Below, in pieces: positions 1 to 8,202 of a stretch of 64,000 nt of DNA. This stretch comes from Thermococcus sp. AM4 (GTDB lineage: Archaea > Methanobacteriota_B > Thermococci > Thermococcales > Thermococcaceae), in contig NC_016051.1 of the NCBI RefSeq assembly GCF_000151205.2, positions 372,001 through 436,000 of the forward strand, read 5' to 3'. The notes beneath the pieces were generated by a model that was given only the letters and a program-made list of their open reading frames with translations, was not told the origin of the DNA and ran no database searches. The first letter of the stretch is position 1. The number at the start of each line of letters is the position of its first letter. A program made the position numbers and the translations under genes.

Positions 1-2
1 AC

Positions 3-257
3 GACGTTGCATTCGATGCCCTCGTGGACGTCCTCTGGCAGCTCTTCCTCGAGGACGACTTCGAGAGGATATACAACAACGCGGACATGTTCATCAGAGC
101 CTTTCCAGATTTGGCAACGTTCTTTGAGGGCGTTAAGTACCTGGCCCTCTTCAAGGACGGCAAGGTTGAGGAGGAAGAGCTCAAGAAGGTCCTCGAAAAG
201 GTCGAGGACAGGAGACTACTTGATCTCCTTGAGTTCCTCGGAGAGGCCGAGCTCTGA
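3..257 (+). CDS. Partial hypothetical protein (C-terminal 84 residues)
   Basis: The reading frame is open to the left edge of the window, so only the C-terminus is present. The visible part is acidic, leucine-rich and probably all helical, ending VEDRRLLDLLEFLGEAEL. There is no motif that I recognise. Codon use is GC-rich at third positions like the neighbours, which supports real coding. Its last 42 bases overlap the 3' end of the convergent DUF447 gene. A GTG at 24 could serve as a start, but the frame continues upstream, so the true start probably lies outside. Confidence 0.6.
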   Translation, partial: DVAFDALVDVLWQLFLEDDFERIYNNADMFIRAFPDLATFFEGVKYLALFKDGKVEEEELKKVLEKVEDRRLLDLLEFLGEAEL

Positions 258-833
258 GGCCCACTCCACCATCTTTTTTGCGATCCAGTCCCTTCCGCCA
301 AGGCGGCGGTAGAGGCGGTAGCTGGCGAGCATCCTTGTGTGGAGTTCCCGGGCCTTTTTTCCCTTCGCAGCCCTGAGCCTTGTGAAATCCACCGCCATCT
401 CGATCAGCGCGCAGTCAGCCCGGCTCATCGGCCTGGGCGGGAGGGAACCTTCTATCTCCCCTAGGGGAGTGATAACGCCTTCGAGAACCATCGCGGTTCC
501 GATTTCATCGGAGTGCTCCCTCATCTCCCACTCAACGTCCCCATAGAGGCCAGGAAGACCCTTTATCCAGCGGTATTTGCCCGATTCAACGAACTCAAGT
601 TTCTCCGCCGGCGGAACGTTGAGCGCCAGCCGAACGATCAAACCGGCGTCGTTGGTGAACTGAATTGAAACGTGGGGGTGCTCCCTTATCTCCTCGGCGC
701 TCCTTCCCCCAAAAAGTCGGAAGTGAAGCCCTGGACCCTTCCTGACGATGCCAATGGGTGCAACGTTGCCCCTCGTCACAAGGAGAACCTCGTAGACCTG
801 CCCCTCAATGAGAAAATTTAGAAGGGAGGGCAT
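216..833 (-). CDS. DUF447 family flavin-binding (split-barrel) protein
   Basis: 205 residues. The N-terminal LLVTRGNVAPIGIVRKGPG resembles the archaeal DUF447 family, whose known structures are FMN-binding split barrels; the reaction is unknown. The C-terminal third is helical and basic. It begins 10 bases after the stop of the ABC ATPase gene with GGTGTTTCA before the ATG, so it is probably the last gene of the ferric-type importer operon. A flavoprotein there could reduce or release imported metal, but that is inference from context only. The 3' end overlaps the unknown gene at the window edge by 42 bases on the opposite strand. Confidence 0.8.
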   Translation of the reverse strand: MPSLLNFLIEGQVYEVLLVTRGNVAPIGIVRKGPGLHFRLFGGRSAEEIREHPHVSIQFTNDAGLIVRLALNVPPAEKLEFVESGKYRWIKGLPGLYGDVEWEMREHSDEIGTAMVLEGVITPLGEIEGSLPPRPMSRADCALIEMAVDFTRLRAAKGKKARELHTRMLASYRLYRRLGGRDWIAKKMVEWASELGLSEELKEIK

Positions 834-843
834 TGAAACACCG

Positions 844-1905
844 TCAGAGCTGTTTTGGAAGAACGAGGATGTCCTCCCTCTTTATGTAGAACTTCACGGG
901 CATCGTCGGCCTGAGGTTCTCGACGTCTCTGGTGCTTATGGTCCTCGCTATCAGCCTCGTATCGTCGAAGATCCCCACGACCTCGACGAAGAAGCCGTAG
1001 TACTCAACGAGATCGACCTTGCCCTCCATCTCGACGGCGTCCTCAACTGGCTTGAGGTGTATCCTCTCCGGCCTTATGACGAGCGCGACCTCGTCCTTCT
1101 CCCCGGTGTAGTGGAGCCCCTCGAAGCGGAAGCTGCCGAATTCAACGGTAACGCGGTCGCCGTTTCTCTCGACGACTTTGGCAGGGATGACGTTGGTCTT
1201 ACCCATGAAGCTCGCAACGAACTCCGTCCTCGGCTTCTCGTAGATCTCCCTCGGCGTTCCAACCTGCTCGACGGTTCCGACGTTCATCACCGCTATCCTG
1301 TCGCTTATCGCCATCGCCTCCTCCTGGTCGTGGGTAACGTAGATGACGGTAATCCCGAGCTCGCGCTGGATTCTCCTGATTTCCGAACGCATCTCAAGGC
1401 GGAGCTTTGCATCGAGGTTGCTCAGCGGTTCGTCGAGGAGGAGCAGCTTGGGCTCAACCACGAGGGCCCTCGCTATGGCAACGCGCTGCTGCTGGCCGCC
1501 GGACAGCTGGGTTGGGTAGCGGTCCTCGAAGCCCTGGAGCTTCACAAGCTCAAGGGCCCACTTGACCCTCCTGTCTATCTCCTCCTTGGGGAGCTTCTTC
1601 AGCCTGAGGCCGTAGGCGACGTTGTCGTAGACCTTCATGTGGGGCCACAGGGCGTAGTTCTGGAAGACGAGGACGGCTCCCCTTTCACTTGAGCTGAGGT
1701 TCGTCACGTCCTGATCGTCGAACCACACCTTACCCGACGTCGGGTAGTCCAGGCCGGCTATGATCCTCAGCGTCGTTGATTTACCGCAGCCGCTCGGTCC
1801 GAGGAGCGTGAAGAGCTCCCCGTGCTTTATGTGAAGGTTTATGCCCTTGAGGGCGACGGTATCACCAAACTCCTTAACGACGTTCTCAAGTCTGACCTCA
1901 ACCAT
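844..1905 (-). CDS. ABC transporter ATP-binding protein (ferric iron/polyamine/sugar CUT-like class)
   Basis: 353 residues, energising subunit of an importer at the inner face of the membrane. Walker A GPSGCGKST at about residues 36-44, Q-loop FQNYALWP near 81, signature LSGGQQQR near 134-141, Walker B LLLLDEP near 154-160 and the switch histidine in VTHDQEEA are all present. Residues from about 235 form a TOBE-type regulatory domain, typical of the MalK/PotA/FbpC group. The start ATG has GGTGATAAT in front. It follows the double permease by 9 bases and precedes DUF447 by 10, so one transcript is likely. The substrate cannot be read from the ATPase; the binding protein and fused permease favour an iron(III)-type importer. 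Confidence 0.88.
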   Translation of the reverse strand: MVEVRLENVVKEFGDTVALKGINLHIKHGELFTLLGPSGCGKSTTLRIIAGLDYPTSGKVWFDDQDVTNLSSSERGAVLVFQNYALWPHMKVYDNVAYGLRLKKLPKEEIDRRVKWALELVKLQGFEDRYPTQLSGGQQQRVAIARALVVEPKLLLLDEPLSNLDAKLRLEMRSEIRRIQRELGITVIYVTHDQEEAMAISDRIAVMNVGTVEQVGTPREIYEKPRTEFVASFMGKTNVIPAKVVERNGDRVTVEFGSFRFEGLHYTGEKDEVALVIRPERIHLKPVEDAVEMEGKVDLVEYYGFFVEVVGIFDDTRLIARTISTRDVENLRPTMPVKFYIKREDILVLPKQL

Positions 1906-1914
1906 ATTATCACC

Positions 1915-4131
1915 TCACGAGAGGCCTATGAAGGAGTACTTCTGCTTGGTTATTATGTTCACGAGCACTATGGAGATTATCTGCACCGTGATGAGGAGCA
2001 CACCCAAGGCTGCCGCTATGTTCACGCTTCCGACGGCTGACATCATGATCTCCTTCATGTAAGCCGTTATCGGCGCGTTGGCCATCTTCAGTGAACCGAG
2101 GGTAATGCCCACGCTGGTTTCGCTCATTGAGTAGACGAAGCTCAGCATTGCTCCACCGAACACGTTGAGCGAGATGAGGGGCAGTATTATGCTGGTTATC
2201 GTCTTCCACCTGCTGGCGCCGAGGTTCATCGCGGCCTCTTCAAGGGACACGTGCACCTGCTGAAGGCCCGCGTAGACTGACCTCGCCGCGAAGGGCAGAC
2301 GCCTTATCGAGTATGCCAGTATGAGCACGTACGCCGGGTTGAAGTGCTTTGGATCTATTGGATCGAGCGGTGTCCCTGGGAAGACCTGGTGGAAGAAGTA
2401 GAAGTATCCCATGGCGACGACGATTCCCGGAACTGCCATCGGCAGGATGACTATGCTCTCGAGGACCGGCGTTAACGCCCCCTTGAACCTGCTCGTCGCG
2501 TAGGAGGACGTTATGGCCAGGAGGACTATGAGCACGACCGCCGCCGCGGAATAGGTGAGGCTGTTCACGATGTACCTCCTGACGTCGGGCGTTGTGAGCA
2601 TCTCTTTCACGTACTTGGCCGTGATCTCGACCTTCTTTCCGACGGGTATGTTGAACATCGTCGCCTTGAAGGTGGAGGAGTTCAGGTTGAGCATGCCCGC
2701 GCTTACGGTACCGCTTCCCGTTATCGGGCCGAGCATCTGGGTGTGTATCGTTCCGTTGTACTTGCTGGCCGTGCCTTGGAAGTCGGCGTAGAGGACTTTG
2801 CCCTCAACGGTGAACTTTCCATCCTTTATCGTCACCTTGCCAACGATGAAGCCGCTTAGACTGCCGTTTATCACACCGAGGGTATTGGAGTGACCGTGGA
2901 CTTCACCCTTGAAGAACCAGCCGTTCTTGGAGGTCTCAACGACGCCGTTTTCCGGTAACTGGACGTTGAAGTCTGGATAGATGGTCCCGATGATCTGGGC
3001 GTTTATGTCGGTCACGTTGGTGACAACCCTCTGCTCCTGCGTGAAGGCGAGCTTTACAACACCGGCCTGCGGCGTTATCGTGAACACGAGGAGGGGCAGG
3101 AGAACGAGGTAGATTATGAGAGCCTGGCCGAGCCTCGGCTTCCTTACCCTCGGGGACCACCTTCCGCCCTTGCTGAGCATCGCGTACTGCCTCAGTCCAA
3201 CGTACTTCCTGATTCCGAGGAAGGCTATGATCGCGAGGGTTAGCATGACTATGGCCAGGGCCGCTATGAGCGGGCTCCTCTCGCCGGTTCCGTAGAGGAA
3301 CTTGCTGAACACCTGGTAGGAGATTATCTTCTTGGCGAGGTTGTTGCTGTGGAAGACGATTGGCGCGGCGAGGTCCTCGAGACTGAATATGAAAACGAGC
3401 GTGGCTCCAGCGGCTATTCCCGGGAGGGCGAGCGGGAACGTGACAGTTCTGAAGAGGTGGAAGCCCTTGCTTCCGAGGTTTTCGGCCTGCTCCTCCAGGC
3501 TCGGGTCGATGTTGATGAAGCTCGCGTAGGCGTTGAGGTAAACGATTGGGTAGTACGTTATCGCCTGTGCGAGCGTTATGCCCGCCAGACCGTCTATCCT
3601 GACCCTGAAGCCGAAGAGGGCGTGGAGTATTGAGCTAACCAGTCCGTACTCGCTGAAGAGCTGCTGGACGACGTAGGCGCTCACGAAGGGGGTAACGAGC
3701 AGGGGAATGAAGAGGAGGATCCTGAAGACGTTCTTACCCGGGAACTCGTAGCGGGCCATCACGAAGGCGAAGATTGTGCCCATTATTGAAGCCAATAGAG
3801 TAACGAAGGCGGCAACGATTATCGAGTTCAGGATTATTCCAAAATCGAGCCCCTCGATGAGGTACAGAGTCTCACCCGTACCGGGCATCTTCACGGTTTG
3901 AACGAGATCCCACGAGGAGGGCAAACTCATATAGTCCGAGTTCCACGTGAATATCTCCTTAAACCAGTGGAGGGATATACTCCCGTTGTACGTGAACGCG
4001 ATGGCCAGCATGGCCAGAACTGGGATTATCAGGAAGAACACGAGGTAGAGCAGCGGGAAAAGATAGGAAGAGATGACGAGAGGCTCCGGCTTGGGGACGC
4101 CGAAGAGCCTCTCGATCCACTTAGAGCTCAT
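1915..4131 (-). CDS. Fused ABC transporter permease, iron(III)/FbpB-type, with a large extracytoplasmic insert
   Basis: 738 residues containing two BPD/MetI-type permease units in one chain, as in FbpB/ThiP-like importers. EAA-type coupling loops are seen near residues 212-240 (LEEQAENLGSKG) and 630-652 (LEEAAMNLGASRW). Between the halves, roughly residues 360-510, lies a hydrophilic, Gly/Thr/Asn-rich beta-like stretch with several N-x-S/T sequons, which should be outside the cell. Family members usually lack such a domain. The ATG overlaps the stop of the binding protein gene (ATGA) with GGAGGTGA just upstream, indicating translational coupling. Together with the lipoprotein and ATPase it forms a complete importer. 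Confidence 0.88.
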   Translation of the reverse strand: MSSKWIERLFGVPKPEPLVISSYLFPLLYLVFFLIIPVLAMLAIAFTYNGSISLHWFKEIFTWNSDYMSLPSSWDLVQTVKMPGTGETLYLIEGLDFGIILNSIIVAAFVTLLASIMGTIFAFVMARYEFPGKNVFRILLFIPLLVTPFVSAYVVQQLFSEYGLVSSILHALFGFRVRIDGLAGITLAQAITYYPIVYLNAYASFINIDPSLEEQAENLGSKGFHLFRTVTFPLALPGIAAGATLVFIFSLEDLAAPIVFHSNNLAKKIISYQVFSKFLYGTGERSPLIAALAIVMLTLAIIAFLGIRKYVGLRQYAMLSKGGRWSPRVRKPRLGQALIIYLVLLPLLVFTITPQAGVVKLAFTQEQRVVTNVTDINAQIIGTIYPDFNVQLPENGVVETSKNGWFFKGEVHGHSNTLGVINGSLSGFIVGKVTIKDGKFTVEGKVLYADFQGTASKYNGTIHTQMLGPITGSGTVSAGMLNLNSSTFKATMFNIPVGKKVEITAKYVKEMLTTPDVRRYIVNSLTYSAAAVVLIVLLAITSSYATSRFKGALTPVLESIVILPMAVPGIVVAMGYFYFFHQVFPGTPLDPIDPKHFNPAYVLILAYSIRRLPFAARSVYAGLQQVHVSLEEAAMNLGASRWKTITSIILPLISLNVFGGAMLSFVYSMSETSVGITLGSLKMANAPITAYMKEIMMSAVGSVNIAAALGVLLITVQIISIVLVNIITKQKYSFIGLS

Positions 4132-5723
4132 CCATTCACCTCCTTGAGGACCTTCTCGTATTTTGCCCTAGCAGCATTGCTCCATTCTTTAAGTATTGTG
4201 TCCTTAAAGTCTGGATCGTTTAGGATCTTCTCGTTGATCTTCTTGGCGTACTCCTCGGTGAAGGTCACGGTCTGCCCGGTTTCGGGGTCCTTGAACTGAA
4301 TCGGAGCGGTCAGCTCGTCCTTGAGCCTCTCAAAGGTCTGGTCGTCTATCTTGCCGGACTTGTGGGCGTTCACGATGGCCATCCAGGCCTGGTGGAGCTC
4401 CTCGTTGGTGTCGACGAGGGTGGCCTTGAAGTACTGCTGCATGGCGTAGATGGTCTCAAGGGCCTCGGTGTCGTTGAACGGTATTCCCCTGGTGTGGAGG
4501 GCGAGATAGTAGGCGGTCCTGAGGTCGGGCCTCTTCTGGCCCTCTGGGGTGTTGAAGATCGACGGGTTGACGGGGAGCCTGTTGACGTCCTTGTTTAGCC
4601 AGATCTTCTGACCCTCGGTGAGGACCCAGTAGATGAAGGCCTGCGCCGCCTCGGGGTGCTTGGACGACTTGAGGAGTGCTATCGGGTCACCGTTTATGAT
4701 GCTCTCCCCCTCGGGGATGATGTAGACACAGTCCGGATTTTTCTGCATCGCGGTGTAGCCGTAGAAGTCGATCGTGTTTCCAGCCGCTATGTCGCCCGCT
4801 ATAACGGCCTCCCTAACGGAATCGCTTGACTCATAGATCCTGGAGTTGGCAGCGATGAGGGTTAGGATTCTCCATCCCTTATCCCAGCCGAAGGCCTGGA
4901 GGATGATCTGGTAGATCCTGGTGTTCGAAGTGCTCCTGGTCGGATCGGCTATACCGTACTGCGGTGGATCCCTGGCCCAGGCCTCGCTCGCTATGTCCTC
5001 CCACTTCTTGGGCTCGGGAAGGCCCCACTTCTTCAGGGCGGCCTTGTTCTCGGTGAATCCGAAGGACGAGAGGGCAGCAGCTATCCAGTAGACCTTACCG
5101 TCCTTGTCCTTCCTGACCATCGGCATTCCGGCTATGGTCTCGGAGATGTTCTTGCCTAGGAGTGAGAGTATCTTCTCGTCGGTGATGGGTGCGAGGTAGC
5201 CCTCGGTGTAGAGGGTGTCGAAGAGGGTCGGACCTCCACCCCAGCCGACGTCTCCTCTACCGTTCTTGATAAACTCAATCCATTGGGATCCAGTTGCCTT
5301 GATGAAGCGGATGTTGGTGATGTGGTACTCCTTGGCGATCTCGCTCTTGAGGAAGTACTCCTTGGCTAAGCTCTGGATCGTCGTGTCGTGCCTGGTGAGA
5401 ACTATGAGCTCAACGTTGGTGGGCCTGGAGGTAGTGGTCGTTGTGTGGGAAGCGGTTGTGGTTGTCTGTGCAGCTGAGGTCGTTGTCTGGGCCTGAGAGG
5501 TGGTCGTTGATTGGGTTTCGCTCTGGGTTGAGCTGGAAGTCGTGGTTCCTGAGGGGGATACGGTGTACTCGTTGCTGGTGGTCGTCTGTGACGCCGAAGA
5601 AGTCGTGGATTTGGTGGGGCTCTCGCTTGAGCTCGTGCTCCCTCCTCCACCGCCGATACATCCGGCGGCCACAACACTAAACAGAACCAAGAACACAACA
5701 AGGAAAGCGGCCGTCTTTCTCAT
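4128..5723 (-). CDS. ABC transporter substrate-binding lipoprotein (ferric-type) with Ser/Thr linker
   Basis: About 531 residues. The chosen start, MRKTAAFLVVF, has AGGGGTGA five bases upstream; an in-frame ATG 33 bases earlier would put extra polar residues before the signal peptide. A hydrophobic signal ends in the lipobox VAAGC, so the mature cysteine is probably lipid-anchored outside. About 70 residues of nearly pure Ser/Thr follow, a likely glycosylated stalk in Thermococcales lipoproteins. The globular part resembles extracellular solute-binding proteins of the iron(III)/thiamine class and is somewhat long at the C-terminus. First gene of the importer operon. Iron is the favoured substrate but thiamine or phosphonate types cannot be excluded. 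Confidence 0.87.
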   Translation of the reverse strand: MRKTAAFLVVFLVLFSVVAAGCIGGGGGSTSSSESPTKSTTSSASQTTTSNEYTVSPSGTTTSSSTQSETQSTTTSQAQTTTSAAQTTTTASHTTTTTSRPTNVELIVLTRHDTTIQSLAKEYFLKSEIAKEYHITNIRFIKATGSQWIEFIKNGRGDVGWGGGPTLFDTLYTEGYLAPITDEKILSLLGKNISETIAGMPMVRKDKDGKVYWIAAALSSFGFTENKAALKKWGLPEPKKWEDIASEAWARDPPQYGIADPTRSTSNTRIYQIILQAFGWDKGWRILTLIAANSRIYESSDSVREAVIAGDIAAGNTIDFYGYTAMQKNPDCVYIIPEGESIINGDPIALLKSSKHPEAAQAFIYWVLTEGQKIWLNKDVNRLPVNPSIFNTPEGQKRPDLRTAYYLALHTRGIPFNDTEALETIYAMQQYFKATLVDTNEELHQAWMAIVNAHKSGKIDDQTFERLKDELTAPIQFKDPETGQTVTFTEEYAKKINEKILNDPDFKDTILKEWSNAARAKYEKVLKEVNG

Positions 5724-5755
5724 TGCCTTCACCCCTGCATCATTCTTGCCACTCA

Positions 5756-5764
5756 CTTTTAAGG
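5756..5764 (-). promoter_or_regulatory. TATA box of the ferric-type importer operon
   Basis: CCTTAAAAG on the minus strand lies about 35-40 bases upstream of the lipoprotein ATG, predicting a start near 5734 and a short leader that just contains the GGGGTGA site. This spacing also argues for the downstream of the two possible ATGs. Confidence 0.55.
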
Positions 5765-5801
5765 TTTTGTCACTAACTTTGGTTCAATTTCGGGGAACTA
5801 T

Positions 5802-5822
5802 CGGTGTGTTTTTGCACCACCG
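5802..5822. promoter_or_regulatory. Inverted repeat between two divergent metal-importer operons
   Basis: CGGTG and CACCG form an inverted repeat around a T-rich centre, with a second GGTG/CACC pairing nested in it. It sits about 40 bases upstream of each of the two divergent TATA boxes. Position suggests a shared regulator site, but short GC repeats of this kind can occur by chance. Confidence 0.3.
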
Positions 5823-5852
5823 TGTTAATATCGCTTTTGGTTCGGGCACAGG

Positions 5853-5860
5853 TTTAAAAG
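5853..5860 (+). promoter_or_regulatory. TATA box of the ABC-3 importer/rnhB operon
   Basis: TTTAAAAG centred near 5856 predicts transcription starting near 5881. A GTG at 5877 would then lie upstream of the transcript, so translation most likely begins at ATG 5886 or 5895. Confidence 0.5.
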
Positions 5861-5894
5861 GTGTGGGGGATCTTTAGTGGAATGGATGGTGAAG

Positions 5895-6692
5895 ATGGAG
5901 GCTTCGGTTGAGGCGAGGAACCTGACGATATACTACGGGAAACAGGTGGCCCTCAGAGACGTGACCTTCCAGCTTGGAATCTCGGAAACGCTGCTCCTCC
6001 TCGGACCGAACGGGGCGGGCAAGACGACCCTTCTCAGAACCATAGCCGGCTTTCACACGGAATACACGGGTGAGCTCCTGATATTCGGGAAAAAGCCGGG
6101 AGAAGCCAGGGATCTCGTATCTTACGTCCCCCAGAGCCATTCTCTGAACGAGAGCGTCCCCCTGACGGCCCTAGAGGTAGTTGCGATGGGCGCGATCTAC
6201 AAGAGGGGTTTGATCCATCGGAGGATTCCCCCTGAGGTCGAGGAAAGGGCCCTCAAGGTGCTCGGCTTCGTGGGTCTTGAGAACGTTGCCAACAAGCTCT
6301 TCCGGAACCTCAGCGGTGGTCAGAAGCAGAGGGTTCTCCTGGCGAGGGCACTGGTGAGCAACCCCAAGTTACTCCTCCTCGACGAGCCGCTCTCCGCCCT
6401 CGATCCCTCGGCCAGGGCGGAGGTAACGTCCGTCCTTGACAGGATAAAGAAAAAGAAGAGGATAGCAATGATCATAACGACCCACGACATAAACCCCCTC
6501 CTCGAGATAGGCGACAAGGTCATGCTCATCAACCGGCGGATGATCGCCTTTGGAAAGCCGGACGAGGCTCTGAGGGACGAGATAATCAAGAGCGTCTACG
6601 GGCCGATGGCGAGGGCGATAAAGGTCGAGGACAGGCTCTACTGCATAACCGGGGACTTCCACATCCACCTTGCGAGGGGTGAGGTCAGGTGA
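5895..6692 (+). CDS. ABC-3 type metal (zinc/manganese) transporter ATP-binding protein
   Basis: About 265 residues, ZnuC/MntB-like. Walker A GPNGAGKTT, signature LSGGQKQR and Walker B LLLLDEP are present, followed by the D-loop SALDPSAR and H-loop TTHDINP. The start is uncertain: GTG 5877, ATG 5886 and ATG 5895 are in frame; the TATA spacing favours one of the two ATGs. The stop overlaps the GTG of the permease gene, so the pair is coupled. No solute-binding protein of the ZnuA class is encoded next to it. The divergent lipoprotein is of another class, so the partner must be elsewhere in the genome or absent. Confidence 0.85.
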   Translation: MEASVEARNLTIYYGKQVALRDVTFQLGISETLLLLGPNGAGKTTLLRTIAGFHTEYTGELLIFGKKPGEARDLVSYVPQSHSLNESVPLTALEVVAMGAIYKRGLIHRRIPPEVEERALKVLGFVGLENVANKLFRNLSGGQKQRVLLARALVSNPKLLLLDEPLSALDPSARAEVTSVLDRIKKKKRIAMIITTHDINPLLEIGDKVMLINRRMIAFGKPDEALRDEIIKSVYGPMARAIKVEDRLYCITGDFHIHLARGEVR

Positions 6693-7510
6693 TCCCCGAG
6701 TTCATGCTCCGAGCCATACTCGCGAGCATCACGATAAGCGTCCTCTTGGGCCTTCTGAGCCCCCTGATAAACATGAAGGGCCTCGCCTTCCTCACCCACG
6801 CGCTCTTCCACGCCCTCCTCTTCGGAGCGGTTCTGGGAATGATCCTCGGCCTCGTTTTCAACAACCTGTCCCTCGTCATGGCGGTCGCGACCCTGATAAC
6901 GATCGTTATAGTGCTGACGATAGCCGAGCTTGAGCGCCTCGGGTTCTCCTCCGACTCCGCCGTTGGGATCGTCGCCAGTTTCGTGGCGGGCCTAACTGTT
7001 CTTGGCTTTGGCGTGCTCTACAAGGTCATGGCGGGCAGGCCGTACTTCCCCCTCACCGAGAACGTCGTTTCCTACCTCACCGGCGAGCTCTTCCTGATAA
7101 CGAGGGAGAACCTGCTGGCCTTGACGGTCCTCGGGTTCGTTATCCTCATCGTGCTTCTCCTGTTCTACCGCGACTTCCTCTACATAAGCTTCGACATGGA
7201 GGGCGTCGAGAGCTACGGCGGCAGGGCGAGGTTTTACCTCGTTCTCCTCTACGTCCTCGTCGGTCTGGTGGGTTCCCTCATAGTTCAGAGCGTTGGTCTC
7301 GTTACCCTCCAGGTCGTAGCGGTTCTGCCGGGTGCGATAGGGCTCATGGTGAGCGACAACCTGAAGAGGGTCGTCCTGACGAGCCTGCTGGTTACCCTAA
7401 CTGTTCAGCTGTCTTCAGTCGTCATAGCGTACTTCACATCCATCCCCCCGAGCGGAATAGCCACGATAATCCTCGGCCTGATCTACGGAGCCCTGCTGAT
7501 CAGGAAGTGA
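6689..7510 (+). CDS. ABC-3 family metal transporter permease
   Basis: 273 residues with about eight hydrophobic segments, typical of ZnuB/MntC-type permeases. Family-like features are PLINMKGLAFLTHALFHALL near the N-terminus and the GLVTLQVVAVLPGAIG segment near residue 210. The GTG start overlaps the ATPase stop by four bases (GTGA) and lies behind GAGGTCAG. The 3' end overlaps or abuts the start of rnhB. Zinc or manganese is the usual substrate of the family, and the sequence alone does not decide between them. Confidence 0.86.
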   Translation: MIPEFMLRAILASITISVLLGLLSPLINMKGLAFLTHALFHALLFGAVLGMILGLVFNNLSLVMAVATLITIVIVLTIAELERLGFSSDSAVGIVASFVAGLTVLGFGVLYKVMAGRPYFPLTENVVSYLTGELFLITRENLLALTVLGFVILIVLLLFYRDFLYISFDMEGVESYGGRARFYLVLLYVLVGLVGSLIVQSVGLVTLQVVAVLPGAIGLMVSDNLKRVVLTSLLVTLTVQLSSVVIAYFTSIPPSGIATIILGLIYGALLIRK

Positions 7511-7515
7511 TGGGA

Positions 7516-8202
7516 ATGGGGAGGAAGTTGGCTGGAATAGACGAGGCCGGACGGGGACCGGTCATCGGGCCGATGGTCATAGCGGCCGTCGTCGTTGATG
7601 AGGATAAGCTTGGAAACCTGGAAGAGCTGGGCGTCAAGGACTCGAAAAAGCTCACCCCCCGGAGAAGGGAGCGGCTCTTTGACGAGATAATTGCACAGTT
7701 AGACGATTATGTAATCATCGAATTATGGCCAGAGGAGATAGACTCAAGGAAAGTTACCCTCAACGAGTTCGAGGTGGAGAACTTTGCAAAAGCCCTGAAC
7801 TCCCTGAAGGTCAGGCCGGACGTTGTTTACATCGACGCGGCCGACGTCAAGGAGGGGCGCTTCGGCGAGGCAGTGGGCAGGTTGCTCAGCTTCAAAGCCG
7901 AGATCGTGGCGGAGCACAGGGCGGACGATAAGTTCGTCCCGGTTTCGGCGGCTTCAATCCTCGCAAAGGTCGTAAGGGACAGGGCAATTGAGAGGCTCAA
8001 ACGCGAGTACGGGGAGATCGGCTCTGGCTACCCAAGCGACCCAAGGACGAGGGAGTTCCTGGAAAAATACTACCGAGAGCACGGTGACTTTCCGCCGATC
8101 GTCAGAAAAACGTGGAAGACCGTGAAAAAGATACGGAAAAAGCTGGAGTCTAGGGATAAGGAAAGGGGATCTCAGCTAACCCTCGACTCGTTCGTTGGCT
8201 GA
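7516..8202 (+). CDS. rnhB: Ribonuclease HII
   Basis: About 228 residues. It cleaves the RNA strand of RNA-DNA hybrids and single ribonucleotides in DNA. The N-terminal AGIDEAGRGPVIGPMVIAA carries the first catalytic Asp-Glu; VVYIDAADV gives the next Asp; VSAASILAKVVRDRA and GSGYPSDPRT are family signatures. Closely resembles Thermococcus kodakarensis RNase HII. GGAAGTGA five bases before ATG 7516 favours that start over GTG 7507 or ATG 7510. The C-terminus ends in QLTLDSFVG, which fits a PIP box for binding PCNA. Co-transcribed with the metal importer, and its 3' end overlaps the convergent GT39 gene by 31 bases. Confidence 0.95.
   Translation: MGRKLAGIDEAGRGPVIGPMVIAAVVVDEDKLGNLEELGVKDSKKLTPRRRERLFDEIIAQLDDYVIIELWPEEIDSRKVTLNEFEVENFAKALNSLKVRPDVVYIDAADVKEGRFGEAVGRLLSFKAEIVAEHRADDKFVPVSAASILAKVVRDRAIERLKREYGEIGSGYPSDPRTREFLEKYYREHGDFPPIVRKTWKTVKKIRKKLESRDKERGSQLTLDSFVG

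Noticed and set aside
808-1692. A 294-codon open frame antisense to the ferric-type ABC ATPase gene
   Set aside because: The opposite strand encodes a complete ABC ATPase; the antisense frame is open because of GC-rich third positions and its product has no family character or ribosome binding site.
5402-5877. Several frames across the Ser/Thr-rich stalk, on both strands
   Set aside because: They are open only because the repetitive ACC/TCG codons of the lipoprotein linker contain no stops in other frames.
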